Source: CAYMRL01 sp964398985 (GTDB taxonomy: Bacteria; Deinococcota; Deinococci; Deinococcales; Trueperaceae). Taken from it: a DNA stretch of 64,000 nucleotides. Each line of letters begins with the position of its first letter. The stretch's first letter is position 1. The translations under genes and the position numbers were made by a program. Shown piece by piece: positions 1-7,862 of the stretch. The stretch lies in NCBI GenBank assembly GCA_964398985.1, contig CAYNOS010000008.1, positions 1-64,000 of the forward strand, in the 5' to 3' direction. The notes under the pieces were generated by a model. That model was not told the origin of the DNA. It searched no databases and saw only the letters and a program-made list of their open reading frames with translations.

Positions 1-774
1 GGCAGCGAGCGCTACCGCGTCTCCGGCCGCGGTGAGCTGCACCTGAGCATCCTCATCGAGAACATGCGGCGCGAGGGCTACGAGTTCAGCGTGTCGCGAC
101 CCGAGGTCATCCTCAAGCAGGAGGACGGCGTCACCCTGGAACCTTTCGAGAGGGTCGTCGTCGACGTGCCGAACTCCGCGATGGGCAGCGTCATGGAAGC
201 GCTCGCCAGCCGCCGCGGCACGATGCGCCAGATGGACCCCGGGGAGACCCGCTCGCGCCTCGAGTTCCGCATGCCGAGCCGCGGGCTCTTCGGGTTCCGC
301 ACGATCTTCCTGTCGATGACGCAGGGCGAAGGCGTCCTCAGCCACATCTTCGACGGGTACGAGCCGCACGCCGGCGACGTCGTGACCCGCAACCACGGCT
401 CGCTGGTCGCCATGGAGCCTGGCGAGGTGTTCGCCTACAGCCTCTTCAAGCTCTCCGACCGCGGGACCTTCTTCATCACCCCGGGGACCGAGGTCTACAT
501 CGGGATGATCGTGGGAGCGAACGTCAGGCAGGGCGACCTCAACATCAACGTGACCAAGAACAAGAAGCTCACCAACGTCAGAGCCGCCGGCAGCGACGAG
601 AACCTCGTGCTGGTCCCGCCCCGGCGACTGACGCTGGAAGAGGCGCTCGAGTACCTGGCCGACGACGAGCTGCTCGAGGTCACGCCCAAGTCGTTGCGGC
701 TCCGGAAACGCGTTCTGGACCCGAACATGCGCAAGCGCGAGGCCAAGGTCCTGGCGCTCGGCGTCGAAGACTGA
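1..774 (+). CDS. typA: TypA/BipA ribosome-associated GTPase, C-terminal part
   Basis: The reading frame is open from the first base, so the gene begins upstream and only the last 257 residues are visible. They contain GRGELHLSILIENMRREGYE, the EF-G domain V-like region typical of TypA/BipA, followed by the family-specific C-terminal domain (GSLVAMEPGEV, then NVTKNKKLTNVRA). TypA is a translational GTPase that binds the 70S ribosome and is linked to 50S assembly and stress or cold growth. The GTPase domain lies outside the window. The next gene is in the same frame, separated by this TGA. Confidence 0.95.
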   Translation, partial: GSERYRVSGRGELHLSILIENMRREGYEFSVSRPEVILKQEDGVTLEPFERVVVDVPNSAMGSVMEALASRRGTMRQMDPGETRSRLEFRMPSRGLFGFRTIFLSMTQGEGVLSHIFDGYEPHAGDVVTRNHGSLVAMEPGEVFAYSLFKLSDRGTFFITPGTEVYIGMIVGANVRQGDLNINVTKNKKLTNVRAAGSDENLVLVPPRRLTLEEALEYLADDELLEVTPKSLRLRKRVLDPNMRKREAKVLALGVED

Positions 775-849
775 GGCGACGTCACGGAGGCCCTGGGAGC
801 GGCAGACCTCGCTCTCGTTTCCCGGCTCGAAAGCCACCTGGCTGGCGCC

Positions 850-1575
850 TTGCCGGGCGATCGGGTCTGGACGCTACCGGGCTGGCGTTGCTCGGCGACC
901 AGCGGCGGCCGCGTGAACAGGGTCAACTCGGCGTCCCCGAAGTCAACGCCGTTGGCGGCAACGATCACCGAGGTAGCCGACTCCTACCGGAGCCGCGGCC
1001 TCTGCCCCAAGCTGCGGCTGACGCCCTTGGCGTCGGCCGCGACCCTCTTGGAGGTCGCGTCGGGCGATTGGAGAACCTACGGTCTCACGTTGGTGATGAC
1101 CGCGCAGCTGCCGGGTGTACTCGGCGAGGCAGCTAGCAGCGCCAGCGGCGCTGCGATCCTCCACGACCCGCGGGCCTCGGATGCCTGGCGCGCAACTCAC
1201 CTCGCCGGCCATCCGGGACCCGACGCTCACGAACGCCTGGCGTTGGCCCTGGCCGCCGTGGGCGACAAGACCTACTGCGAGGCGCGCCATGCAGGCAGCG
1301 CTGATGCGGCGGCCGCCGCGATCGGCTTGGCGGTGGCGGGTGACGGGCTCGTCGGCGTCTTCGACGTGCTGACCCTGCCCGCGTCACGGCGCGCAGGGCT
1401 GGGCAGGAAGGTGGTCGGCGAGCTGCTCGGTTGGGGCTCCCGGCGCGGGGCCCGGCTCGCCTACCTGCAAGTGGCGGCGGGCAACGAGGCGGCGATCTCC
1501 TTGTACCGCTCCCTGGGGTTTGGGGCCGCTTACACCTACGAGTACGCCGAGCCTGCCTCACCGCCCGCGAGCTGA
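850..1575 (+). CDS. GNAT family N-acetyltransferase
   Basis: The C-terminal half is a GNAT fold: the acetyl-CoA loop is seen in ASRRAGLGRKVVGELLGWG, followed by LQVAAGNEAAISLYRSLGFG. The N-terminal half (GWRCSATSGGRVNRVNSASP) matches the helper region of GNATs of the GW-x-R-x-NS type. Substrate unknown. The start is uncertain. TTG at 850 is the first usual start codon after the typA stop, but family-like sequence (LVSRLESHLAGALPGD) extends upstream to about 805, where only CTG at 793 is available, 2 bases after a GGAGG. It probably shares a transcript with typA. Confidence 0.8.
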   Translation: MPGDRVWTLPGWRCSATSGGRVNRVNSASPKSTPLAATITEVADSYRSRGLCPKLRLTPLASAATLLEVASGDWRTYGLTLVMTAQLPGVLGEAASSASGAAILHDPRASDAWRATHLAGHPGPDAHERLALALAAVGDKTYCEARHAGSADAAAAAIGLAVAGDGLVGVFDVLTLPASRRAGLGRKVVGELLGWGSRRGARLAYLQVAAGNEAAISLYRSLGFGAAYTYEYAEPASPPAS

Positions 1576-1577
1576 GC

Positions 1578-2339
1578 TCAGGCGGCGCTCGCCACGCCGT
1601 CGCTGACGGCCGTCTCCTCGAGCTGCTCGATCTCGCCGGCCGCGGTCAAGGAGACCTCGATCGGTCCGAACGCTGCGTCTTGCCGCGCGGCGAGCTTGCC
1701 GTCCTTGACGAGCTCGAGAAGCGCCGTGAAGGCCACCGTGCGCTCAGGCCAACCGCGGACGTCGAGCAGGTCGAACAGCCGGCCCGAGAGTCGCCTCCTG
1801 ACGGCGATCAGCAGGTCGCGCATCATGACCTTGAGACTGACGCGCTCGAACGCCACCTCGAAGTAGCCGGCCGCGCGCCGCGCCGCGGCGAGGTGCGCCA
1901 ACGTGTCGGGGCTGGTGCGGATCGGCCGCTGCGCGCGTGGGTATGCGGGCCGCTCGGTGCGCGCCGGCAGCACCAACCGCCGCTCGCTGCGGCGGCGGCG
2001 CAGGAAGGCGATCGCGTCCTCGAGGTCCTCGAGCAGCATCACGGCCTCGAGGGCCCTGTCGAGCTCCTCGTTAGCCTGGGCCTCGTCGTCGAGCCGTGGC
2101 GGTTTGGGCAGCAGCAGCCGCAGTTTCAACTCGATGACCTGAGCCACCTTGGGTAGCGCCTCGGTCGCCAACTCGAGGTCGGCCGCGAACGCCTGGAGAT
2201 GCTCCAGGTAGGCGCGCACCAGCTGATACAAGTCGAGTTCGGAAGGATCGAGGCTACCGCTCCTGAGAGCGTGCGCGAGTTCCGCAACGCTGCCGCTGAA
2301 CGCGGCCTGCTCGACCACGAACTCGGTGCTGCCGTTCAC
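1578..2339 (-). CDS. scpA: Segregation and condensation protein A
   Basis: A 253-residue kleisin. ScpA bridges the SMC heads and, with ScpB, forms the bacterial condensin that organises and segregates the chromosome. The sequence shows the family pattern: an N-terminal FSGSVAELAHALRSG segment, the helical LDLYQLVRAYLEHL region, KVAQVIELKLRLLLPKPP, and a C-terminal winged helix with TVAFTALLELVKDGK. It begins with GTG placed 6 bases after TAGGCT, so the mRNA is probably leaderless. No scpB is visible in the window. Confidence 0.9.
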   Translation of the reverse strand: MNGSTEFVVEQAAFSGSVAELAHALRSGSLDPSELDLYQLVRAYLEHLQAFAADLELATEALPKVAQVIELKLRLLLPKPPRLDDEAQANEELDRALEAVMLLEDLEDAIAFLRRRRSERRLVLPARTERPAYPRAQRPIRTSPDTLAHLAAARRAAGYFEVAFERVSLKVMMRDLLIAVRRRLSGRLFDLLDVRGWPERTVAFTALLELVKDGKLAARQDAAFGPIEVSLTAAGEIEQLEETAVSDGVASAA

Positions 2340-2345
2340 GCCGCG

Positions 2346-2351
2346 AGCCTA
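2346..2351 (-). promoter_or_regulatory. -10 box of scpA (leaderless)
   Basis: TAGGCT lies 6 bases before the scpA GTG and is preceded by TGG, giving an extended -10 (TG-n-TANNNT). There is no room for a ribosome-binding site between the expected transcription start and the start codon. Confidence 0.6.
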
Positions 2352-2380
2352 CCATCAGCCGGCTCGGCGGGATCCAAGCG

Positions 2381-3004
2381 TCAGTCGAGGAACGGGTCGG
2401 CGCCGTCGAGCGTGAGGTGCCTGGTGTCGTTGACCCGCTCGATCAGCACATCGTCGCCCCTGAACAGCAGGCGGCTGATGCCGGTGTGCCTGAGGTAGAT
2501 GCGCTTGCGCCACTTGGGATGCTCGATGCCGAGCACCTCGGCCAGCAGCATCTGGATGGCGCCGGAGTGGGTCATCGCGACCACGTGCTCGGCGTTCGAC
2601 GCCTCGACGTCGGCGAGCCAGGACGCGACCCGCAGCCGCACGTCGCGGTACGACTCGCCACCGGGAGGGACGTTCAGGTAGGGGTCGGAGATCCACGCGC
2701 GCCACGCGTCGGTGCCCTCGTTCTCCAGCTGCGTGCGGCCTTCGAAGACCCCGAAGTGGATCTCGCGCAAGCGTTCGTCAAGCCTCAAGTGACGCCCCGG
2801 GAACGCGATCCTGGCCGTCTCGACGGCGCGCCCGAGAGGGCTGACGTGAATCTCGGCTTCGCGCTCGAGACCCGCGACGTAGCGCGCCAGGTTACGGGCC
2901 TGGCGTCGGCCGGCTTCGTTCAGGGGCACGTCGGAATGACCTTGAAAGCGACCGCTGGCGTTCCAATCGGTAAGAGCGTGTCGGATCACCGTCAGTCGCC
3001 GCAC
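2381..3004 (-). CDS. Histidine phosphatase family protein
   Basis: A 207-residue member of the phosphoglycerate mutase-like (histidine phosphatase) superfamily. The N-terminus has VIRHALTDWN, where the usual RHG is RHA; the phospho-accepting histidine is kept. GRFQGHSDVPLNEAGRRQA, the acid region REIHFGVFEG and the second histidine in VVAMTHSGAIQ are all recognisable. Relatives dephosphorylate small metabolites (alpha-ribazole phosphate, sugar phosphates). The cobalamin adenosyltransferase 2 kb away is compatible with a CobC-like role, but that is a guess. Starts with GTG, 7 bases after TAGACT. Confidence 0.82.
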   Translation of the reverse strand: MRRLTVIRHALTDWNASGRFQGHSDVPLNEAGRRQARNLARYVAGLEREAEIHVSPLGRAVETARIAFPGRHLRLDERLREIHFGVFEGRTQLENEGTDAWRAWISDPYLNVPPGGESYRDVRLRVASWLADVEASNAEHVVAMTHSGAIQMLLAEVLGIEHPKWRKRIYLRHTGISRLLFRGDDVLIERVNDTRHLTLDGADPFLD

Positions 3005-3011
3005 TCAGGCG

Positions 3012-3017
3012 AGTCTA
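3012..3017 (-). promoter_or_regulatory. -10 box of the histidine phosphatase gene (leaderless)
   Basis: TAGACT on the minus strand, 7 bases before the GTG at 3004. It faces the SDR promoter at 3046-3051, so the two genes are divergently transcribed from a roughly 50-bp interval. Confidence 0.65.
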
Positions 3018-3045
3018 GTATCCGGGAGCGCGTGCTGGGAAGTGT

Positions 3046-3051
3046 TAGCCT
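3046..3051 (+). promoter_or_regulatory. -10 box of the SDR gene (leaderless)
   Basis: TAGCCT, 5 bases before the ATG at 3057. No Shine-Dalgarno sequence precedes that ATG, which supports this start over an in-frame upstream codon at 3042. Confidence 0.55.
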
Positions 3052-3056
3052 CGCTC

Positions 3057-3773
3057 ATGGCACTAACGGGCAAGACGGCCCTCGTCACCGGCGCCAGCAA
3101 GGGCATCGGGCTGGCGATCGCTGCTGCGCTGCTGGAACAGGGAATGAACGTGACGATCTCGGCGCGGAGCCAGGCCGATCTCGACGAGGCGGCCGTCGGC
3201 CTCGGAGAGGCCGCGGCCGGGCGGCTCTTGGCGCGCGCCTGCGACGTCAGGGATCTGGAAGCTCAGAAGGCACTGGTCGCCGCCTCCGCCGGGCGTTTCG
3301 GCGGCCTCGACCTGCTGGTTGCGAACGCCGGGGTTGGCGCCAGGCGGCCGGTCGAGGAACTCGACCCACAGACCTGGGACGAGATCATCGGCACCAACTT
3401 GACGGGTGCGTTCTACAGCGTTTCCGCCGCCTTCGGCGAGCTGAAGCGCAGCCGCGGTCTGGTGGTGACCATCGGCAGCCTGGCGGGCGCCAACTTCTTC
3501 GCCGGCGGCGCTGCCTACAACGCCAGCAAGTTCGGGCTCCTCGGCTTCACGCAAGCAGCGATGCTCGACCTCAGGCCACACGGCATCAGGGTGAGCACGA
3601 TCATGCCAGGATCGGTGGCGACTACCTTCAGCCGTCGCGCCGTCACTAGCGACGATGACTGGAAGATCCAGCCTGAAGACATCGCTCAGACCGTCGTGTA
3701 CCTGGCGAAGATGCCCGAGCGCACCTTGCCGAGCAAGGTAGAGATTCGTCCGGCCGCGCCACGATCGAGTTGA
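3057..3773 (+). CDS. SDR family oxidoreductase
   Basis: A 238-residue classical short-chain dehydrogenase/reductase. It has the NAD(P) motif TGASKGIGLA near residue 11, NAGVGAR, the catalytic serine in TIGSLAG, and the YNASK active-site Tyr-Lys pair. The substrate cannot be read from the sequence; the fold is shared by 3-oxoacyl reductases and many alcohol dehydrogenases. It ends 4 bases before pyrD, so the two are probably co-transcribed. The ATG at 3057 gives the usual SDR N-terminus (MALTGKTALVTG). Confidence 0.85.
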   Translation: MALTGKTALVTGASKGIGLAIAAALLEQGMNVTISARSQADLDEAAVGLGEAAAGRLLARACDVRDLEAQKALVAASAGRFGGLDLLVANAGVGARRPVEELDPQTWDEIIGTNLTGAFYSVSAAFGELKRSRGLVVTIGSLAGANFFAGGAAYNASKFGLLGFTQAAMLDLRPHGIRVSTIMPGSVATTFSRRAVTSDDDWKIQPEDIAQTVVYLAKMPERTLPSKVEIRPAAPRSS

Positions 3774-3777
3774 GCGC

Positions 3778-4860
3778 ATGACAGCCTATCGGCTGGGCAG
3801 GCGCTTCCTGTTCAGGCTCGAGCCGGAGCGCGCCCACGCCCTGGTGCTCGCCGGTCTGGGCGTGGCCTCGCGCAGCCGAGTAGCCCTCGCCTCCCTCGAG
3901 AGGGCCTACGCGGTTCACGACGAGAGGCTCGCCGTGCGCGCTTTCGGGCTCGAGTTTCGCAACCCGTTGGGCCTGGCGGCCGGGCTCGACAAGGACGCCG
4001 TCGCGATCCCAGCGCTGCTGGCCACGGGCTTCGGCTTCGTCGAGGTCGGCAGCGTGACGGCTCGGGCGCAGCCCGGCAACCCCCGACCACGCCTGTTCAG
4101 GCTCGTCGAGGACGAGGCGCTCGTCAACCGCATGGGCTTCAACAACCTCGGAGCCGAGGCCATGGCAGCGCGCCTGACCGCCTGGCGCGCCCGGGGCGAA
4201 CGGTCCGGCGCCATCGTGGGCGTCAACGTCGGCCGCTCCCGGGCCGCCGGCGAGGACGCCGGCGCCACCCTCGACGACTACGAGGCGTCGCTCCGGACCC
4301 TGTGGGGGCTGGCGGACTACCTGGCGCTCAACGTCTCCTCGCCCAACACGCCCGGGCTACGTGACCTGCAGCGTCCCCAGAGGCTCGCCGAGTTGCTCGG
4401 TCTCGTCGCCGGCCTGAACGAAGAGCTGGGACGCTGGCCCGTGCTGCTCAAGATCGCTCCCGACCTGGACGACGCCGAGCTTGCTGACATCGTCGCCGCT
4501 GCCACTTCGGCGGGGACCAGTGGGATCATCGCCACCAACACGACCGCCGCACGCGAGGGCCTGCTGTCGCCGGCGGCCGGCGAGAGCGGCGGCTTGTCCG
4601 GGCGACCGTTGGCGCGACGCTCGCTGGCGGTGCTCGAAAGGCTGCGCGCGCTGACGGACCTGCCACTCGTCTCGGTCGGCGGCATCTTCACCGCCGCGGA
4701 CGCGCTCGAGCGCCTAGTAGCCGGTGCCGATCTGATCCAGATCTACACCTCGTTCGTCTACCGCGGTCCCGGAGTAATTGGTCAGGTGCTCAGGGGCGTG
4801 GTCGCGGAGCTCGATCGGCGCGGACTGCAGAGCGTCTCCGAGCTGCGCGGCGCAGCCTGA
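3778..4860 (+). CDS. pyrD: Quinone-dependent dihydroorotate dehydrogenase (class 2)
   Basis: This enzyme oxidises dihydroorotate to orotate in pyrimidine synthesis, passing electrons through FMN to membrane quinone. At 360 residues it has class 2 features: an N-terminal amphipathic helix region (YRLGRRFLFRLEPERAHALVL) for membrane contact, NPLGLAAGLDKDA near residue 62, NRMGFNNLGAEA, the NVSSPNTPGLRDLQ segment near residue 185 that carries the catalytic serine, LLKIAPDL, ATNTT, and the phosphate-binding VSVGGIFTAADA and IQIYTSFVYRGP. It is convergent with the adenosyltransferase gene, with no gap between the two stop codons. Confidence 0.96.
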   Translation: MTAYRLGRRFLFRLEPERAHALVLAGLGVASRSRVALASLERAYAVHDERLAVRAFGLEFRNPLGLAAGLDKDAVAIPALLATGFGFVEVGSVTARAQPGNPRPRLFRLVEDEALVNRMGFNNLGAEAMAARLTAWRARGERSGAIVGVNVGRSRAAGEDAGATLDDYEASLRTLWGLADYLALNVSSPNTPGLRDLQRPQRLAELLGLVAGLNEELGRWPVLLKIAPDLDDAELADIVAAATSAGTSGIIATNTTAAREGLLSPAAGESGGLSGRPLARRSLAVLERLRALTDLPLVSVGGIFTAADALERLVAGADLIQIYTSFVYRGPGVIGQVLRGVVAELDRRGLQSVSELRGAA

Positions 4861-5442
4861 TCACTGGCCTCCCGCCGGGGGCCGCGCCCGCCACGGCACC
4901 TCCGGCACTCCGGCTCGCACGTTCGCGAGCCGGGCGAGCGTGAACAAGAGGTCCGATAGCCGGTTCAACAGCCGCAGCGCTTCGGGGTTGATCAGCGACG
5001 TCCGGGAGGCGGTCACGGCGTCGCGCTCGGCGCGCCGCAAGACGGCCCTGGCGAGCTGCAGCGCCGCCGACAGCGGGCTGCCGCTTGGCAGCACGAACTG
5101 CTTCAGCGCCGGGAGCTCGGCGTCGTAGCGGTCGATGGTGGCCTCGACAGCGCTCACGTCGCTCGCGTCGATCGCGCGGATCAACCGCCGCTGGCGGGCT
5201 TCGAGCGGGGTGGCGAGGTCCGATCCGAGATCGAAGAGGAGGTTCTGGAGGGCCTCCAGGTCGGCGTCTAGGTCGTCCCAGCCGCCGGCCTGACGGGCGA
5301 GCTCGGCGCGCGCCACGCCCACCGCGGCGTTGGCTTCGTCGACGCTGCCGTAGGCGCTGACGCGCGCGTCATCCTTGGGCACGCGCTCAGGGCCGAAGAG
5401 GCCGGTGTCACCATGGTCGCCGGTGCGGGTGTATATCTTCAT
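4861..5442 (-). CDS. Cob(I)alamin adenosyltransferase (PduO type)
   Basis: Transfers the 5-prime-deoxyadenosyl group of ATP to cob(I)alamin to make adenosylcobalamin. The 193-residue protein has the PduO/MMAB signature: TRTGDHGDTGLFG with the ATP-binding N-terminus, RVSAYGSVDEANA, then FVLPSGSPLSAALQLARAV and LRRAERDAV. No other cobalamin gene is adjacent. The ATG lies 6 bases after TATCCT. It is divergent from the MscS gene. Confidence 0.93.
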   Translation of the reverse strand: MKIYTRTGDHGDTGLFGPERVPKDDARVSAYGSVDEANAAVGVARAELARQAGGWDDLDADLEALQNLLFDLGSDLATPLEARQRRLIRAIDASDVSAVEATIDRYDAELPALKQFVLPSGSPLSAALQLARAVLRRAERDAVTASRTSLINPEALRLLNRLSDLLFTLARLANVRAGVPEVPWRARPPAGGQ

Positions 5443-5448
5443 GAAGGC

Positions 5449-5454
5449 AGGATA
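5449..5454 (-). promoter_or_regulatory. -10 box of the adenosyltransferase gene (leaderless)
   Basis: TATCCT, 6 bases before the ATG at 5442. On the other strand the same bases overlap GATATT at 5451-5456, a possible -10 for the divergent MscS gene. Confidence 0.55.
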
Positions 5455-5475
5455 TTCCCCTTACCGAGGTGCGTG

Positions 5476-6570
5476 GTGCTGACGAGATTCCGAGAACTGG
5501 CTCTGCTCGACAACACGGCCGGCGATTGGCTTCTCGCTGTGGTCGTCGCGGCTGCGGCGTGGGCGGCGCTCTCGCTGCTGCTGAGACTGCTGACTCACAG
5601 CCTGCGCCGGCACGCCGAACGCACGGTCAACAACTTCGACGACCTGGCGGTGACGATCGCCTCGGCGACCAGGCGCGTGCTGATGCTGGTGTTCGCCGTC
5701 TACTTCGGCAGCCGCATGCTAGAGCTCGAGCCGGCCACCCGCACCTTCATCGAGCGCGCGGCGCTGGTCGCGCTGTTCGCGCAGGCGGCCTTCTGGAGCA
5801 TCGCGCTGCTGGAGGGCTTGATCGACGCTCAGCGCCGGCAGGGCGCCAAGGATCCGAGCAAGCTGCCGTCCTTGTCCGCCTTGTCGTTCCTCGGCCGCTT
5901 GGCGCTGATCGCGCTGTTCACGCTGCTGGCCCTGGACAACCTCGGTGTGCAGATCACGACGCTTCTGGCCGGCCTTGGGATCACCTCGATCGCCATCGCT
6001 CTCGCGCTGCAGACCGTGCTCGGCGACCTGTTCGCGTCGCTCTCGATAGTCCTAGACAAGCCGTTCGAGATCGGCGATTCGATCACCGTCGGCGAGTTCC
6101 AGGGCACCGTCGAGAACATCGGTCTCAGGACCACCAGGTTGCGCAGCGTCTCCGGTGAGCAGCTGGTGCTTGGCAACCACGACCTGCTGGCCAGCCGCAT
6201 ACGCAACTACAAGCGCATGTCGGACCGGCGCGCGGTCTTCTCCTTCAACGTCGAGTACGGCACCGCCGCCGACCTCGTCGAGCGGATACCCGCCCTGGTA
6301 CGCGAGGTCGTCGAAGAGCAGCCACACGCACGCTTCGACCGCTCGCACTTCAAGTCGTTGGCCGGTGACGCGCTGCAGTTCGAGACCGTCTACTTCATGC
6401 GGGTGACCGACTTCGGCACCTACATGGACACGCAGCAAGCCATCAACCTGGCGCTGTATCGCCGCTTCACCGAGCTCGGCGTGCGGTTGGCGCACCCTTC
6501 GCAGCGGCTGGTGATCGACCCCGGCAGCGCGGCTCCGGTCCTCGCCGAGGGGTTGGGCCAGAGCAGCTGA
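5476..6570 (+). CDS. Mechanosensitive ion channel, MscS family
   Basis: A membrane channel that opens under membrane tension to relieve osmotic shock. Several hydrophobic segments fill roughly residues 14-200, followed by the pore-lining helix and the MscS beta domain (LGDLFASLSIVLDKPFEIGD, then ITVGEFQGTVENIGLRTTRLRS), then the alpha/beta vestibule. About 364 residues from GTG at 5476; the adjacent in-frame GTG at 5473 and an upstream start at 5413 are possible, but the latter would run into the divergent adenosyltransferase gene. A GAGGT sits 5 bases before GTG 5476. Confidence 0.9.
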   Translation: MLTRFRELALLDNTAGDWLLAVVVAAAAWAALSLLLRLLTHSLRRHAERTVNNFDDLAVTIASATRRVLMLVFAVYFGSRMLELEPATRTFIERAALVALFAQAAFWSIALLEGLIDAQRRQGAKDPSKLPSLSALSFLGRLALIALFTLLALDNLGVQITTLLAGLGITSIAIALALQTVLGDLFASLSIVLDKPFEIGDSITVGEFQGTVENIGLRTTRLRSVSGEQLVLGNHDLLASRIRNYKRMSDRRAVFSFNVEYGTAADLVERIPALVREVVEEQPHARFDRSHFKSLAGDALQFETVYFMRVTDFGTYMDTQQAINLALYRRFTELGVRLAHPSQRLVIDPGSAAPVLAEGLGQSS

Positions 6571-6601
6571 GGGCCGCGGCGCTCCCGCTCCCGAGCGGCG
6601 C

Positions 6602-7849
6602 TTAGCTGTCGGAACCGGCACCGGAGGCGGCGCCGAAGCGCTTGACTACGTACTCTTCGAGCATGCGGTTGAAGTCTTCCACCAGCCCGGGACCCGAGAG
6701 CGTGGCGACCAGCTTGCCGTCCTGGTAAACGGGCGCCCTCGGCGACTCCCCGCTGCCCGGCAGGCTGATGCCGATGTCGGCATGCTTGCTCTCCCCCGGT
6801 CCGTTGACGACGCAACCCATCACCGCCACCCGCAGGCTCTCGACCCCGGGGTAGCGCTCCCGCCACAGCGGCATGCTCGACTTCAGGTGGGCCTGGATGT
6901 CCCTGGCCATCTCCTGGAACAGCGTGCTGGTGGTGCGCCCGCACCCGGGGCAGGCCGTCACCGAAGGCGCGAAACGGCGCAGGTCGAGGGTCTGGAGGAT
7001 CTCCTGCGCGATCTCGACTTCGCGCTCGCGCGCTGCGCCAGGATCGGGCGTCAGCGAGACCCTGATCGTGTCGCCGATGCCTTCGACCAGCAGCGGCGCC
7101 AGCGCCGCGGTGCTGGCGACCGCCCCGCGGATGCCCATGCCCGCCTCGGTGAGGCCCAGGTGCAGCGGGTAGTCGCAACGTTTCGCCAGCCGCCGGTAGA
7201 CGTCCCAGAGGTCGCGCACGGTCGACACCTTGGCGCTGATCACGATCTGTTCGTGAGGCAGCCCGCGCTCCTCGGCCAGCTCCGCGGAATCGAGTGCCGA
7301 GCGGAGCATCGCCTCGATCAGCACCTCGCGCGAGCTGAGGGGCGCGGCACGGCGTGCGTTCTCGTCCATCAGCGCGGTCAGCAGCGCCTGGTCGAGCGAG
7401 CCCCAGTTGACGCCGATGCGGACCGGCTTGCCGTGGTGGATGGCGACGTCGATGATCGTCAGGAAGTTCTCGTCGTGGCGCCTGGCCGGCCCCACGTTGC
7501 CGGGGTTGATGCGGTACTTGTCGAGCAGGGCCGCGGCTTCTGGCACCTCGGTCAGGAGCTTGTGACCGTTGAAGTGGAAGTCTCCGACGAGCGGGACGTC
7601 TACGCCCATGTCGGCGAGGCGGGCCCGGAGCTCCGGCAGTGCCCTGGCCGCCGCGTGATCGTTGACGGTGACCCTCACGATCTCGCTGCCGGCGTGCGCC
7701 AGCGCCGCGGACTGCGCCGCGGTGGCGGGGGCGTCCGCGGTGTCGGTGTTCGTCATCGACTGCACCACGACCGGATGGCCGCTGCCGATCGGCACCTTGC
7801 CGACCCAGGTGGTTGGCGTGGTGCGCCTGAGCGTGAGATCCAGCGTCAC
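6602..7849 (-). CDS. ispG: 4-hydroxy-3-methylbut-2-enyl diphosphate synthase (IspG/GcpE)
   Basis: Catalyses the penultimate step of the MEP isoprenoid pathway, the reductive ring opening of MEcPP to HMBPP with a [4Fe-4S] cluster. The 415-residue protein begins with the TIM-barrel domain (VVVQSMTNTDTAD, EIVRVTVN, DFHFNGH, RINPGNVG). Its C-terminal domain has the cluster ligands in TACPGCGRTT and GCVVNGPGESKHADIG. The start is GTG, 7 bases after TAGACT, whose TAG is also the stop codon of the upstream HisN-like gene. Confidence 0.96.
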   Translation of the reverse strand: MTLDLTLRRTTPTTWVGKVPIGSGHPVVVQSMTNTDTADAPATAAQSAALAHAGSEIVRVTVNDHAAARALPELRARLADMGVDVPLVGDFHFNGHKLLTEVPEAAALLDKYRINPGNVGPARRHDENFLTIIDVAIHHGKPVRIGVNWGSLDQALLTALMDENARRAAPLSSREVLIEAMLRSALDSAELAEERGLPHEQIVISAKVSTVRDLWDVYRRLAKRCDYPLHLGLTEAGMGIRGAVASTAALAPLLVEGIGDTIRVSLTPDPGAAREREVEIAQEILQTLDLRRFAPSVTACPGCGRTTSTLFQEMARDIQAHLKSSMPLWRERYPGVESLRVAVMGCVVNGPGESKHADIGISLPGSGESPRAPVYQDGKLVATLSGPGLVEDFNRMLEEYVVKRFGAASGAGSDS

Positions 7850-7856
7850 GAGAGAG

Positions 7857-7862
7857 AGTCTA
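7857..7862 (-). promoter_or_regulatory. -10 box of ispG, overlapping the hisN-like stop codon
   Basis: TAGACT lies 7 bases before the ispG GTG. Its first three bases are the in-frame TAG that ends the upstream gene, so one trinucleotide appears to serve both purposes. No good -35 hexamer is seen 16-18 bases upstream. Confidence 0.6.

Noticed and set aside
1..1575. TypA-GNAT fusion split by a point mutation
   Set aside because: The visible TypA C-terminus ends at its usual place; being in the same frame is coincidental at one in three.
2381..3004. Inactive phosphatase because RHG is changed to RHA
   Set aside because: The phospho-accepting His, both Arg-containing motifs and the second His are intact; the glycine is not catalytic.
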